Positions 23,931 to 32,092 of a stretch of 64,000 nucleotides of DNA are shown piece by piece. Source of the DNA: Gaiellasilicea sp963829845 (GTDB taxonomy: Bacteria > Actinomycetota > Thermoleophilia > Gaiellales > Gaiellaceae); NCBI GenBank assembly GCA_963829845.1, contig CAWHKD010000030.1:1-64000 (forward strand), given 5' to 3'. The notes below the pieces were generated by a model. It made no database searches. It was not told where the DNA came from and saw only the letters and a program-made list of their open reading frames with translations. The position numbers and the translations under genes were made by a program. Within the stretch, counting starts at the first letter, position 1. Every line of letters starts with the position of its first letter.

Positions 23931-25610
23931 GCGCAACGGCGCCTGGGGCCGGGCAGCGGCGAGGGGCCGTGCCGGCGCACGACGTAACGGCTGCCGTCGA
24001 CCTCGACGGTGTCGCCCGCCTCGGGTGCGAACCCGTCCCGTTCGAGCAGGGTGTAGCCGGCGGCAGAGGGAACGAAGAGCACGTGTGCCACCTCGCTCGA
24101 CTCCTCGGGCATGGCTGTCGCCGTGTCCTCGAGCTGAAACTGGCGCTCGACGAGCTGCAGGAGGGCGCGGTGCTCGCGATTCATCTTTGCGATCTCGCCG
24201 ACGCTTTCGGCGAGGCGCCGCTCGCGCGCCGTGAGCTGGCGGCGCAGCTCCGACACATCGGCCTGCAGGCCGTCGCCGGGGATGTGAGCCGTGGCATCGC
24301 GCAGCTTGTTGCGGAGCGACTCAACCTCGGGCTCCAGGGAGGCCGCACGCTCGAACGCGGCGTCGCGCTCGGCCGTCAGCGCCTGCAGCGCCTCGTTCAG
24401 GCCTGAGACCTGCGCGACCGCATCATCCTGACCGGACGACTGCTCGCGCAGCGCGGCGAGCTCGGCTTCGAGCTCCGCGGCGCGCGCCGACTCCGAGTCC
24501 TTCTCCTCGGCTGCCGACCGGAGCGCTGTCTCGAGCTGCTCTCTCAGCTGGGTCACATCGCTCTCGAGCGCCTCCGCGCGCTCCTGGGCCGCCCGGCGCT
24601 GCTCCGCGACCTCCCGCAGCTCGGTGCTGGAATCCTCGTTGCCCCGACTGCGGATCTCTTCCAATTCGGCTTCGAGCGCAGTCACCCGCCCGAGCGCATC
24701 GTCGCGGCCGGCGGCAGCAGCGCGCAGCGTCTCGAGCTCGCTGTCGAGCCGCTGGTGGTCGTCGGCCGTTTCCGCCAGACGACCCTCCAGCTCGGCGATC
24801 CGCGCGGCGGCTTGCTGCTGCGCGCGCTCGAGCTCGTCGCGGTTCGCGGCGGCGGCCTGCAGCTGGCTCTCGAGCGCGCCGACGCGCTCCTGCACCTCGG
24901 CGTTGACCCCGGCTTCGCGCGCCTGGGCGGCGTCGCTCAGCCGCGCCTGCAGCTCGTTGAAGCTCTGGGCGAGCGAGTTGCGCTCCGTCAGGACGGCGTG
25001 GAGCTTCGACTCGAGCTCCTGGATCCGGGCGTCGGCGCCAGCGACAGCAGGGTCCGGCTGCGGCGCCGCTGCCGGCGCCGGCTCGGGTGCCGCCTGCACG
25101 ACGGCCGGCTCGGGCACGGGTGCGGGAATCGGCTCGGGCTGCGGCGCGGCCGCTGCGGGCGCCGGCGGTTCCACGGGAACTGGAGCGGGAACGGGAGCGG
25201 GAGGGGAGCGGGTGCTTCGTCCGGCGGCGCGTCATGGCCGGACCGGCAAGCCGAAGACCTGAGCCGAGCGGCGACGGCGCTGGGGCCTGCGGCTCCGGCT
25301 GAGCCGGGGCCGCGGGCATCGGCAACGTCGGCTGCGGCGCCTCGGTGCGAATCGGCGCGCGGCCGGCCATCTCTCGCAGCCCGGCGCTCGTCCCGTACTC
25401 GGTGCGGAGGAGGCCACCGTGCTGCTCGGCGAGGGCGTTGGCGACCGCGCCGGGAGAGACGAACCCGAGATCGACGAGCACCTTTCCCAGCGGCGTGCCG
25501 CTGCGACTCTGCTCCGCGAGGGCGTCCAGAAGCTGGTCTTCGGTCAGGAAGCCCTCGTCGACCATGATCTGGCCGAGTTGACGCCTGGTGTCGGGTGCCG
25601 CATCCACCAC
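23912..25610 (-). CDS. MshEN/GspE-N domain protein with Pro/Ala linker and long coiled coil (frameshift in linker)
   Basis: The N-terminal part (from a GTG at 25610 or 25607) reads RRQLGQIMVDEGFLTEDQLL and GTPLGKVLVDLGFVSPGAVA, two copies of the MshEN/GspE-N fold, which in known cases binds c-di-GMP or ATPase partners. A Pro/Ala/Gln-rich linker follows. From about 25175 the sequence continues in another frame with a very long coiled coil (about 280 residues rich in ELES, LRAAA, QLRE heptads) and a C-terminal beta domain (VLFVPSAAGYTLLERDGF). I read it as one gene with an indel in low-complexity DNA at about 25175-25260; two separate genes is the alternative. Confidence 0.6.
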
Positions 25611-25647
25611 GTCCCTTATCGGCCGGGAACGGGGCGTCCTGAAGGGT

Positions 25648-26952
25648 CTACGCACGCTCACCCGCCAGCGTCCAGAGCACGAAGGCAAGCCAGTGGACAC
25701 CGATCACGTCCGTCTGGATTCCGAGCACGAGAACGGCGACGAGCGCCGCTCCAAGCCACGGCTCGCGCCTGAGTACCACCCCGACAAGCCCGACATTCCA
25801 GGCGATGAACGCGAGCATGCCTAGGACACCCAGCTCGACGCCTAGTTCGGTGTACGTGGACTCGCCCGCCTTGATCTCCCGGCCGGTGCGCTTCGCGGTC
25901 ACGCCGGCGTTGCCGACGCCGTAACCCCACGGATGATCGACGACGGTCCGGACGCCGTCGCGGAGGCTGTCCAGATGGCTGTCGATCGACGACTCGCCCG
26001 GATCGAGCGGGCTGCTGCTCGTCGGCTCCTCCTGTCCGCCGGCCCGCTGGATCGCGAGCTCCTCGGTCGTGAAGCGCGTCTCGGGCGCGATGTCCGGATA
26101 GGCGCGGACGAAGAAGAACGCCGCGGCGATGAAGACCGCGGCGGCGGCAACGGGCCACCAGCTCCGAACGGCGTAGCCGAGTGCGACGAGGCCGACGGCC
26201 AGCGCAGCGATCGCCGTCCTCGAGTACGTGAAGAGCAGGCCGATCGCGAGCAGCGCCGTCAACCAGGGCAGCCAGCGCGAGTCGCGGCGCCACGTTGCCG
26301 CGACGAGGATCGCGGCGAGCAGCAGGTACGCCGTGGCGAGCGGGCTGAGGAGCGTGGAGACGAGCCGGCGCAGCGGCCGCTCGTCGCCTGGGTTGAAGAC
26401 CCAGTTCTCGGGCAGGCCGGAGAGGCCGCGGTACTCCAGCCCGAGCTGCTCCCGGAACCACCCGGGCACGCCCGAGTCGCGCCAGGTCTGCAGCGAGACG
26501 GCGTAGATGTCGACGAGCCCCCACGCGGCGACCACGGCCGCGACGCAGAGGATCAGCCCGCCGGCGATCCTGCGGTCTCGAGCCGAGAGCGTGATGCTGC
26601 GGCCGAGGAAGTAGCAGGCGACCGGGGTCAGGTCGTGCCGCAGGCCGTAGAGGATCCCGCGCGCGGAGGCGTCGCCGCCGAGCCAGTCCTGTGGAATCAG
26701 CGCGTAGAGGACCGCGATCGCCGCGTAGGCGAACGCAAGCCAGTCCACCCAGGTCGCCTTGAACGGAACTCCGCGCCGGCGCCAGACGACGAGGGCGATT
26801 GCGACTGCGAGCAGCACCTCCTTCCAGGCCGAGGCGACGTCGAGCGCGAAGCCCCGGACGCCCGCATCCCAGAGCTCCGCCATGACGAGGTTGTGGAACG
26901 GCAGCGCGAGGATGAAGGCGACGAGCGCCCAGCGCGGGATGCGGGTGCTCAC
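25648..26952 (-). CDS. O-antigen-ligase/polymerase-like membrane protein (Wzy_C)
   Basis: 434 residues with about 10-12 membrane helices. The large extracytoplasmic loop (about 305-365, ending DGVRTVVDHPWGYGVGNAGV) with the G-x-G-x-G-N motif, and the following E-x-G-V-L-G-M-L-A helix, are the hallmarks of the Wzy_C/WaaL family, which joins or polymerises glycan chains on the outer face of the membrane. The start is the ATG at 26952. It precedes no other glycan gene in the window except the methyltransferase upstream at 27615, so its polymer is unknown. Confidence 0.82.
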   Translation of the reverse strand: MSTRIPRWALVAFILALPFHNLVMAELWDAGVRGFALDVASAWKEVLLAVAIALVVWRRRGVPFKATWVDWLAFAYAAIAVLYALIPQDWLGGDASARGILYGLRHDLTPVACYFLGRSITLSARDRRIAGGLILCVAAVVAAWGLVDIYAVSLQTWRDSGVPGWFREQLGLEYRGLSGLPENWVFNPGDERPLRRLVSTLLSPLATAYLLLAAILVAATWRRDSRWLPWLTALLAIGLLFTYSRTAIAALAVGLVALGYAVRSWWPVAAAAVFIAAAFFFVRAYPDIAPETRFTTEELAIQRAGGQEEPTSSSPLDPGESSIDSHLDSLRDGVRTVVDHPWGYGVGNAGVTAKRTGREIKAGESTYTELGVELGVLGMLAFIAWNVGLVGVVLRREPWLGAALVAVLVLGIQTDVIGVHWLAFVLWTLAGERA

Positions 26953-26991
26953 TTCGGCGCCACCGCCCGCACGTGGTGCCTGAGTGAGCTC

Positions 26992-27615
26992 CTAATCGAC
27001 AACGGCGACCAGCGTCAGCCCGAGGTTGACGATCCGCACCTTGCCCGGAAAGAGGCGGGCGAGCGACCCCGGGCCGAGAAGGCGGTTCTGCTTCGCCCAG
27101 GGCTTCCGGATCAGGTCGTACGCCCGGTGCGAGACCGCATCCGGCAGCCAGTGGACGAGCGGCAGCCGCGTGTGCACCTCGACCGGAAACCAGCGGTTCG
27201 GCGTCGTGATGAAGGCGCGCCGGCCGACGCGAAGCGCTTCGATGACGAAGCGGCGTTGCTCGTCCTCGCCGCCCACATGCTCGATCACCGCGTTCGAGAA
27301 GACGATGTCGAAGAACCCGTCCTCAAAGGGGAGCTGCAGCGCGTCGGCCTGAACGTAGCTCGCATCGGGGTAGCTCGCACGAAAGCGCTCGCCCTCGTGC
27401 TGGCCGACAGCAGTGAGCCGGTCTGGCCAGGGGTACAGCTCCTCGAAGAAGTTCAGCGTCCCGCAGCGGCCCTCGTTGGCGCTCAGCTCGCCGAAGGCGA
27501 AGTCGTCGACGCCGACGTCGAGCACGGTCGTCTCCGCCGTCGGTGCCATCGTCTCCATGAAAAGGCCGAACTTGCGGCGGCGCGAGCGCAGCGAGATCTG
27601 ATCGGCAAGCCCCAT
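26992..27615 (-). CDS. SAM-dependent methyltransferase (class I)
   Basis: 207 residues from the ATG at 27615. The SAM-binding motif is TTVLDVGVDDFAFGEL (Gly-poor variant of VLDxGxGxG), followed by ADALQLPFEDGFFDIVFSNA (motif II) and VIEHVGGEDEQRRFVIEALR, a Methyltransf_11 pattern. The end ITTPNRWFPVEVHTRLPL is common in glycan- or lipid-modifying methyltransferases. It lies 39 bp upstream of the O-antigen-ligase-like gene on the same strand, which supports a cell-surface polymer substrate. Confidence 0.83.
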   Translation of the reverse strand: MGLADQISLRSRRRKFGLFMETMAPTAETTVLDVGVDDFAFGELSANEGRCGTLNFFEELYPWPDRLTAVGQHEGERFRASYPDASYVQADALQLPFEDGFFDIVFSNAVIEHVGGEDEQRRFVIEALRVGRRAFITTPNRWFPVEVHTRLPLVHWLPDAVSHRAYDLIRKPWAKQNRLLGPGSLARLFPGKVRIVNLGLTLVAVVD

Positions 27616-27642
27616 CAGGAGGCAAGAGTAAGGTGCGGATCG

Positions 27643-28464
27643 GTGATCGAGGCCACTGTCAGACCGCGCGGCCCGTATCGCCTGCACCTGATGACGTACG
27701 GCCGCGAGCTCGAGCTTCCGCTTCCCGACGGCCGCCTGGGGCAGGCCTGGCAGCGGCCGGACGGGCTCGTCCAGCTGCGGACGACCGACGAGGAAGGGAT
27801 CGAGTTGCTGCGCTTCTGCCTCGCACTCGACGCCGACACGACCGAATTCTCGCGGCGCTTCCGTCACGACCCGCTGCTCGGCGCCTCGATCCGCCGCCTG
27901 CACGGGCTGCGGCCGCTGCGGCGGCCGACCGTCGCGGGCGCGCTGCTGCGGGCGATCTGCGGCCAGCTGATCGAAGCGAAGCGCGCGTTCGCGATCGAGC
28001 GGGCGATCCTGCGGGCGATCGGCGATCCCGCGCCGAGGCGCGAGTCGATCGCGGTGCTCTCACCCGCCGAGTTGCGGAAGCTCGGGCTGGCGACGCATCG
28101 AGCCTCGACACTCATCCGCGTCTGTCGCTCGCTCGACCTCGAGGGCCTGCGCGGACGCCCGATCGAAGCGGTCGAGGCTCGGCTGCTGCGCGAGCGTGGG
28201 CTGGGGCCCTGGTCGCTCGGCGTGATCGCGCTCGAAGGCCTGGGCAGCTTCCGGCACGGACTGGTCGGCGACCTCGGTCTCGTCAAGCTCTGCTCCGCTC
28301 TCTGGGGCCGGTGGGTCGAGATCTACGAGACTGCCGAGTTGCTCGCGCCCTACGAGGAGTGGGCCGGGCTCGCCGGGATGTACCTGATGCGCGGCTGGAG
28401 CGCCGGGCTCGTCCCGGGCGCCGACGCCGACCTCGCCAGGCTCGCGCGTTGGCGAGCGGCATAG
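27643..28464 (+). CDS. AlkA-like DNA-3-methyladenine glycosylase (HhH-GPD)
   Basis: 273 residues from the GTG at 27643. The N-terminal domain (RLHLMTYGRELELPLPDGRL) is followed by a helix-hairpin-helix region with the GPD-like core RGLGPWSLGVIALEGLGSFR and the catalytic Asp in GLVGDLGLVKL. It removes alkylated bases from DNA. Relative to E. coli AlkA (282 aa) it is of normal size but has no Cys cluster. It is divergent from the methyltransferase, and the cNMP-binding gene follows 20 bp later. Confidence 0.83.
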   Translation: MIEATVRPRGPYRLHLMTYGRELELPLPDGRLGQAWQRPDGLVQLRTTDEEGIELLRFCLALDADTTEFSRRFRHDPLLGASIRRLHGLRPLRRPTVAGALLRAICGQLIEAKRAFAIERAILRAIGDPAPRRESIAVLSPAELRKLGLATHRASTLIRVCRSLDLEGLRGRPIEAVEARLLRERGLGPWSLGVIALEGLGSFRHGLVGDLGLVKLCSALWGRWVEIYETAELLAPYEEWAGLAGMYLMRGWSAGLVPGADADLARLARWRAA

Positions 28465-28484
28465 CGCTGGCATAGGATCGGTCC

Positions 28485-28901
28485 GTGAAGCTCGGCCACA
28501 ACTCGAAGATCGACCTGATCAAGCGCGTGCCGCTGTTCTCCGCCGCCTCGAAACAGGAGCTGGCCGAGATCGCCTCGATCGCCGACGAGATCGATCTCCC
28601 CGAGGGAAAGGTCCTGATCAAGGAGGGCGACACCGGCCGCGAGTTCTTCGTCCTGATCGACGGCACGGCGGACGTCGACCGCGGCGGCAAGAAAGTGGCC
28701 GGGATCGGGCCGGGGGACTTTTTCGGCGAGATCTCGCTGATCTCGAAAACGCCGCGGAACGCGACGATCACGACGACGTCGCCGGTGCGCGCGCTCGTGA
28801 TCACCGACCGGGCGTTCCGTTCGCTGCTGGAGCACTCGCCGCAGATCCAGATCGGCGTCCTCTCTGCGCTGGCCGAGCGCGTCGCGCCGACGACGCTCTA
28901 G
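28485..28901 (+). CDS. Cyclic-nucleotide-binding domain protein
   Basis: 138 residues, a single CRP-like beta-barrel domain without a DNA-binding part. The phosphate-binding cassette is GDFFGEISLISKTPRNATI, where the Glu and Arg contact the ribose phosphate in cAMP receptors. The N-terminus is IDLIKRVPLFSAASKQELAE. It could be a cyclic-nucleotide sensor acting through a partner, since an effector domain is absent. The start is a GTG at 28485. It is 4 bp from the acetyltransferase gene. Confidence 0.87.
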   Translation: MKLGHNSKIDLIKRVPLFSAASKQELAEIASIADEIDLPEGKVLIKEGDTGREFFVLIDGTADVDRGGKKVAGIGPGDFFGEISLISKTPRNATITTTSPVRALVITDRAFRSLLEHSPQIQIGVLSALAERVAPTTL

Positions 28902-28905
28902 CCGC

Positions 28906-29484
28906 GTGAAGGAGCGGATGCTGCGCGGCGAGCTCTACATCGCCGACGACCCGCAGATCGAGGCAGACCAGGCGCGCGCGCACGACCTGATGGAGCGCTA
29001 CAACGCGACCCGCCATGCCGAACGAGAGGAGCGAGACCAGCTGCTGCGCCAGCTGCTGGGGGAAGTCGGCGAGGGCGTCGTCGTCCGGCCTCCGTTTCGG
29101 TGCGACTACGGCAGCCACATCTCGATCGGCGCGAGGACGTTCGTCAACTTCGACTGCGTCATGCTCGACGTGGCGCCGATCCGGATCGGCGCGGCCTGCC
29201 AGCTCGCGACGGGCGTCCAGCTCCTGACCGCGACGCACCCGATCGACCCCGAGCCGCGTCGGCTCGGCTGGGAGTACGCGAAGCCGATCTCGATCGGCGA
29301 CAACGTCTGGCTCGGCGGCGGCGTCATCGTCTGCCCGGGCGTGACGATCGGCGACAACACCGTCGTCGGTGCCGGCGCCGTCGTCACGCGCGACCTGCCG
29401 GCCGATGTGGTCGCCTTCGGCAACCCCGCCCGGGTCCAGCGCGAGATCGACGAGCGAGACCGCGTCGACATCCCCGACCTGTAG
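28906..29484 (+). CDS. Maltose/galactoside O-acetyltransferase family protein (LbH hexapeptide)
   Basis: 192 residues. It carries the N-terminal family motif MLRGELYIADDPQI and left-handed beta-helix repeats (IGARTFVNFDCVMLD, IGDNVWLGGGVIVCPGVTIG, NTVVGAGAVVTRDLPADVV), plus the catalytic His in TATHPID. It transfers acetyl from acetyl-CoA to a sugar. The start is a GTG at 28906. It follows the cNMP-binding gene by 4 bp and precedes proC by 29 bp, so it is probably in one transcription unit with them. Confidence 0.9.
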   Translation: MKERMLRGELYIADDPQIEADQARAHDLMERYNATRHAEREERDQLLRQLLGEVGEGVVVRPPFRCDYGSHISIGARTFVNFDCVMLDVAPIRIGAACQLATGVQLLTATHPIDPEPRRLGWEYAKPISIGDNVWLGGGVIVCPGVTIGDNTVVGAGAVVTRDLPADVVAFGNPARVQREIDERDRVDIPDL

Positions 29485-29513
29485 GCGCGGCGGCGGGCGC
29501 CTAGACTTCGGAG

Positions 29514-30338
29514 ATGGCCGTCGACGAGCGCAAGATCGCCGTCCTCGGCGCCGGCCAGATCGGCGAGGCGCTGATCAGCGGCCTGCTTTCCTCCGGCTGG
29601 CGCACGCCGGTCGAGCTCGCTGCCTCGACGCGCCGCGAGGAGCGCGCCGCCGAGCTGCGCGAACGGCATGGGATCGAAGTGACGCTCTCGAACGCCGACG
29701 CGGCGGCCGGCGCCGCGCTGGTCGTGATCGCGGTCAAACCGCAGGACATCGAGGCGCTGCTCGGTGAGATCGGCCCGCTGATCCAGCCCGAGCAGACGGT
29801 GCTCTCGATCGCCGCCGCGATTCCGACCACGAGGATCGAGCGCCAGCTCGGCAGCGGCGTCCCGGTCGTGCGGGCGATGCCGAACACGCCAGCGGTCGTG
29901 CACGAGGGCATGGCGGGCGTCTGCGCCGGCGCGCACGCAGCGGAGGAGCACCTGACCCTTGCGGAGGAAGCGCTCCGCCACCTAGGCGCGGTCGTCCGCG
30001 TCTCCGAGCCGTACATGGACGCCGTCACCGCGGTCTCTGGCTCCGGCCCCGCGTACTTCGCACTGCTCGCTGAGGCGATGATCGAGGCCGGGATCCTGCT
30101 CGGCCTCTCGCGTGAGGTCTCGACGCAGCTGGTCGTCCAGACGATGCTCGGCACGGCAAAGCAGCTCCGCGACCAGAAGATGCATCCGGTCGAGCTTCGC
30201 GAGATGGTCACCTCGCCCGGCGGCACGACGATCGCCGCAATCCGCGAGCTCGAGCAGGCCGGTGTGCGCGCCGCGTTCCTGAATGCGATCCAGGCGGCGA
30301 TGGACCGCTCGCGCGAGCTCGCCAGTGGCGATACGTAG
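29514..30338 (+). CDS. proC: Pyrroline-5-carboxylate reductase
   Basis: 274 residues, normal size. It makes proline from pyrroline-5-carboxylate with NADPH, the last step of proline synthesis. The Rossmann motif is IAVLGAGQIGEALISGLL (Gly-x-Gly-x-x-Gly), then VIAVKPQDIEALL, VVRAMPNTPAVV and the C-terminal signature TAVSGSGPAYFALLAEAMIE and MVTSPGGTTIAAIRELE. The start is the ATG at 29514. The stop is overlapped by 14 bp by the pgl gene. Confidence 0.95.
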   Translation: MAVDERKIAVLGAGQIGEALISGLLSSGWRTPVELAASTRREERAAELRERHGIEVTLSNADAAAGAALVVIAVKPQDIEALLGEIGPLIQPEQTVLSIAAAIPTTRIERQLGSGVPVVRAMPNTPAVVHEGMAGVCAGAHAAEEHLTLAEEALRHLGAVVRVSEPYMDAVTAVSGSGPAYFALLAEAMIEAGILLGLSREVSTQLVVQTMLGTAKQLRDQKMHPVELREMVTSPGGTTIAAIRELEQAGVRAAFLNAIQAAMDRSRELASGDT

Positions 30339-31011
30339 CCTCAACGGTGTCGGCATCCACGTCGTCGAGGATCCAGTCCGGCTCGCGGCCGGCTGGCTGA
30401 TCCACACCGCTTCCGAGCCCGGCAACGTGGCGCTGTCGGGAGGCTCCCTCGGCCGTGCATACGAGCTTGCGGCCGCGTTCCAGCCCGAGTGGCGGCCCGA
30501 CCTTCACGTCTGGTTCGGCGACGAGCGCGCCGTCCCACCGGGCGACGAGCGCTCTAACTCCCGGCTCGTGCGGGAGACGCTCCTCGACCGGCTGCGGGAG
30601 CAACCCACGGTCCACCGGATCCACGGCGAGCTCGGCGCCTCGGAGGCGGCCGACCTCTACCACCGTGAGCTCGACGGGGTGACGCTCGATCTCGCCGTGA
30701 ACGGGATCGGCGCGGACGGGCACACGGCGTCCCTGTTCCCGAACTCGCCTTCGCTCGGCGAGCGCGAGTTGCGCGCTGTCGCCGCCGAGCCCGGGCTCGA
30801 GCCGTTCGTGGAGCGCGTGACGCTGACACCTGCGGTCTTCGCGAGCACGCGCCTGCTCGTCTACCTCGTCACCGGCGAGTCGAAAGCTGACGCGGTGGGC
30901 CGGGCGTTCGCCCAAGAGCCGAGCCCGGAGACCCCGGCCAGCCTGATCCGTGGCGTCGAGACGATCGCGATCCTCGACGCCGCCGCCGCGTCGAAGCTTC
31001 CTCAGGGGTAG
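30325..31011 (+). CDS. pgl: 6-phosphogluconolactonase
   Basis: 228 residues. It hydrolyses 6-phosphogluconolactone in the oxidative pentose phosphate pathway. Family motifs are NVALSGGSLGRAYEL, LHVWFGDERAVPPGDERSN and NGIGADGHTASLFPNS. The GTG at 30325 lies inside the last codons of proC, so the pair is translationally coupled. It ends 10 bp into the convergent gene at 31002. No other pentose phosphate gene is nearby except the KDPG aldolase-like gene at 37326. Confidence 0.92.
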   Translation: MAIRSLNGVGIHVVEDPVRLAAGWLIHTASEPGNVALSGGSLGRAYELAAAFQPEWRPDLHVWFGDERAVPPGDERSNSRLVRETLLDRLREQPTVHRIHGELGASEAADLYHRELDGVTLDLAVNGIGADGHTASLFPNSPSLGERELRAVAAEPGLEPFVERVTLTPAVFASTRLLVYLVTGESKADAVGRAFAQEPSPETPASLIRGVETIAILDAAAASKLPQG

Positions 31012-31295
31012 CGGCGCGGCCCCGGGCCGTCGGGGACGAAACGGCCGAGGCGATGACGGTTGCGGGCGACGAGCCGGTAGGGCGCGTTCGACGGGCTCCA
31101 GTGCGACCCATCGCGCCGGACGACGCGAGCGCTGTCGTAGCGGGCTATCTCAGGCACACTCGCGAGCAGGGGCTCCGCGGCGGTGTCCTGCAACGGCAGC
31201 CAGGCATACCGGCCGCGATCGACTCGCGCGGCGACACGCGCCGCGAAGCAACAAAAGCGTCAGTTGCCGTCGTACAGGATCACCGGACGCCTCAC
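31002..31295 (-). CDS. DCC-family (DUF393) thiol-disulfide protein with in-frame UGA, candidate selenoprotein
   Basis: 97 residues if the UGA is read as an amino acid. The frame starts VRRPVILYDGN, has TGA at 31262-31260, then continues RFCCFAARVAARVDRGRYAW and LQDTAAEPLLASVPEIARYD to the stop at 31002. DCC proteins have the motif DGxCxxC; the UGA sits exactly on its first Cys. A hairpin with a CGUGU loop begins 14 nt later. selD is present at 39971. Alternatives are a Cys-to-stop mutation or a base error; the start GTG at 31295 is also tentative. It follows the gene at 31316 by 20 bp. Function: a small thioredoxin-like redox protein. Confidence 0.6.
31227..31245 (-). promoter_or_regulatory. 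SECIS-like hairpin after the in-frame UGA
   Basis: On the minus strand CGCGGCG (31245-31239) pairs with CGCCGCG (31233-31227) over the loop CGUGU, with a G as second loop base. The stem starts 14 nt and the loop G lies 23 nt after the UGA, within the spacing known for bacterial SECIS elements. Hairpins are common in such GC-rich DNA, so this is supporting rather than decisive evidence. Confidence 0.45.
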
Positions 31296-31315
31296 GCCCC
31301 TGGCCACGTTGGACT

Positions 31316-31960
31316 TCACGGCAGCAGCTCCGATTCGAGCTCGGCGGCGATGCCGCGCCGGGCGGCGAGCGCCTGCAGCACGAGCACCGTGTCCGCGACG
31401 GGTATGTCCTCGAGGTACTCGTCGCGGGTCTCGAACGACTCGAGCACCGCCTCGACCGCCTCGGCGTAGCCGACTACGTCCTCGGCCGCGAGAGACGCCA
31501 GCGCGTCGGCAACGTCGGTCGGGAACGTCTCGTGGGCGCGGGCGACGTCGGCCTGAACGCGCATGTCGTCCCAGTCCCCATGGACGCCGAACGCGAGCGC
31601 CGCGGCGTAGCGGCCGATCGGCGAATCGGAAGCCGCGGCCCCGGACTCGAGCGCCCAGCGCGCGTCGTCGGCCGCCCCGCTCCAGTCGCCGGCGAGAATC
31701 CGCGCTTTGATCGCACCGATCGGACGGCCCCAGCTCTCCGGCGGTGCATGCTCCCAGCTCTGGCGGTACCGCTCCGCCGCTCGGGCGAACCACCCGCCGC
31801 CGTCACCGCCGCCCATCAGGTCCGCGAGCCCTGCGGCACCGGCTGCGTTGCCCATCCGCGTCAGCTGCTTCTGGCGGGCGTCATGGTCCTCCGCAAGCCG
31901 CCCTTCGCCGTCCTCGTACCGCTCGACGGCTCGGGCTCGCAGCTGACTCCAGTCCGTCAC
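31316..31960 (-). CDS. Helical (TPR-like) protein of unknown function
   Basis: 214 residues from the GTG at 31960. It is largely alpha-helical with repeated pairs of helices: AARAAERYRQSWEHAPPESW-type, DWSGAADDARWALESGAAAS, and DVADALASLAAEDVVGYAEA. The pattern (small residues at helix contacts) resembles TPR or immunity-type repeats but no motif is strong. The C-terminus is YLEDIPVADTVLVLQALAAR. The DCC-family gene follows after 20 bp and may be in the same operon. I do not know its role. Confidence 0.65.
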   Translation of the reverse strand: MTDWSQLRARAVERYEDGEGRLAEDHDARQKQLTRMGNAAGAAGLADLMGGGDGGGWFARAAERYRQSWEHAPPESWGRPIGAIKARILAGDWSGAADDARWALESGAAASDSPIGRYAAALAFGVHGDWDDMRVQADVARAHETFPTDVADALASLAAEDVVGYAEAVEAVLESFETRDEYLEDIPVADTVLVLQALAARRGIAAELESELLP

Positions 31961-32092
31961 GAAGCGGAGAATAGGCGCACCAACCGCTGTGAGATCGGAT
32001 ATGCTGCGGAGAGCGCCGCTCGTCTGCTTCCGGGCACCACAACGGGCGCGCCACTCTGAGGAAGGCAGCACCACCATCTTCGTGCTGCGCAG

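Noticed and set aside
25933..27642. Very long plus-strand frame (to 28464) as one 843-residue protein
   Set aside because: Only its last part (from 27643) encodes a real AlkA-like protein; the rest is Arg/Asp-rich antisense sequence over the O-antigen-ligase-like and methyltransferase genes.
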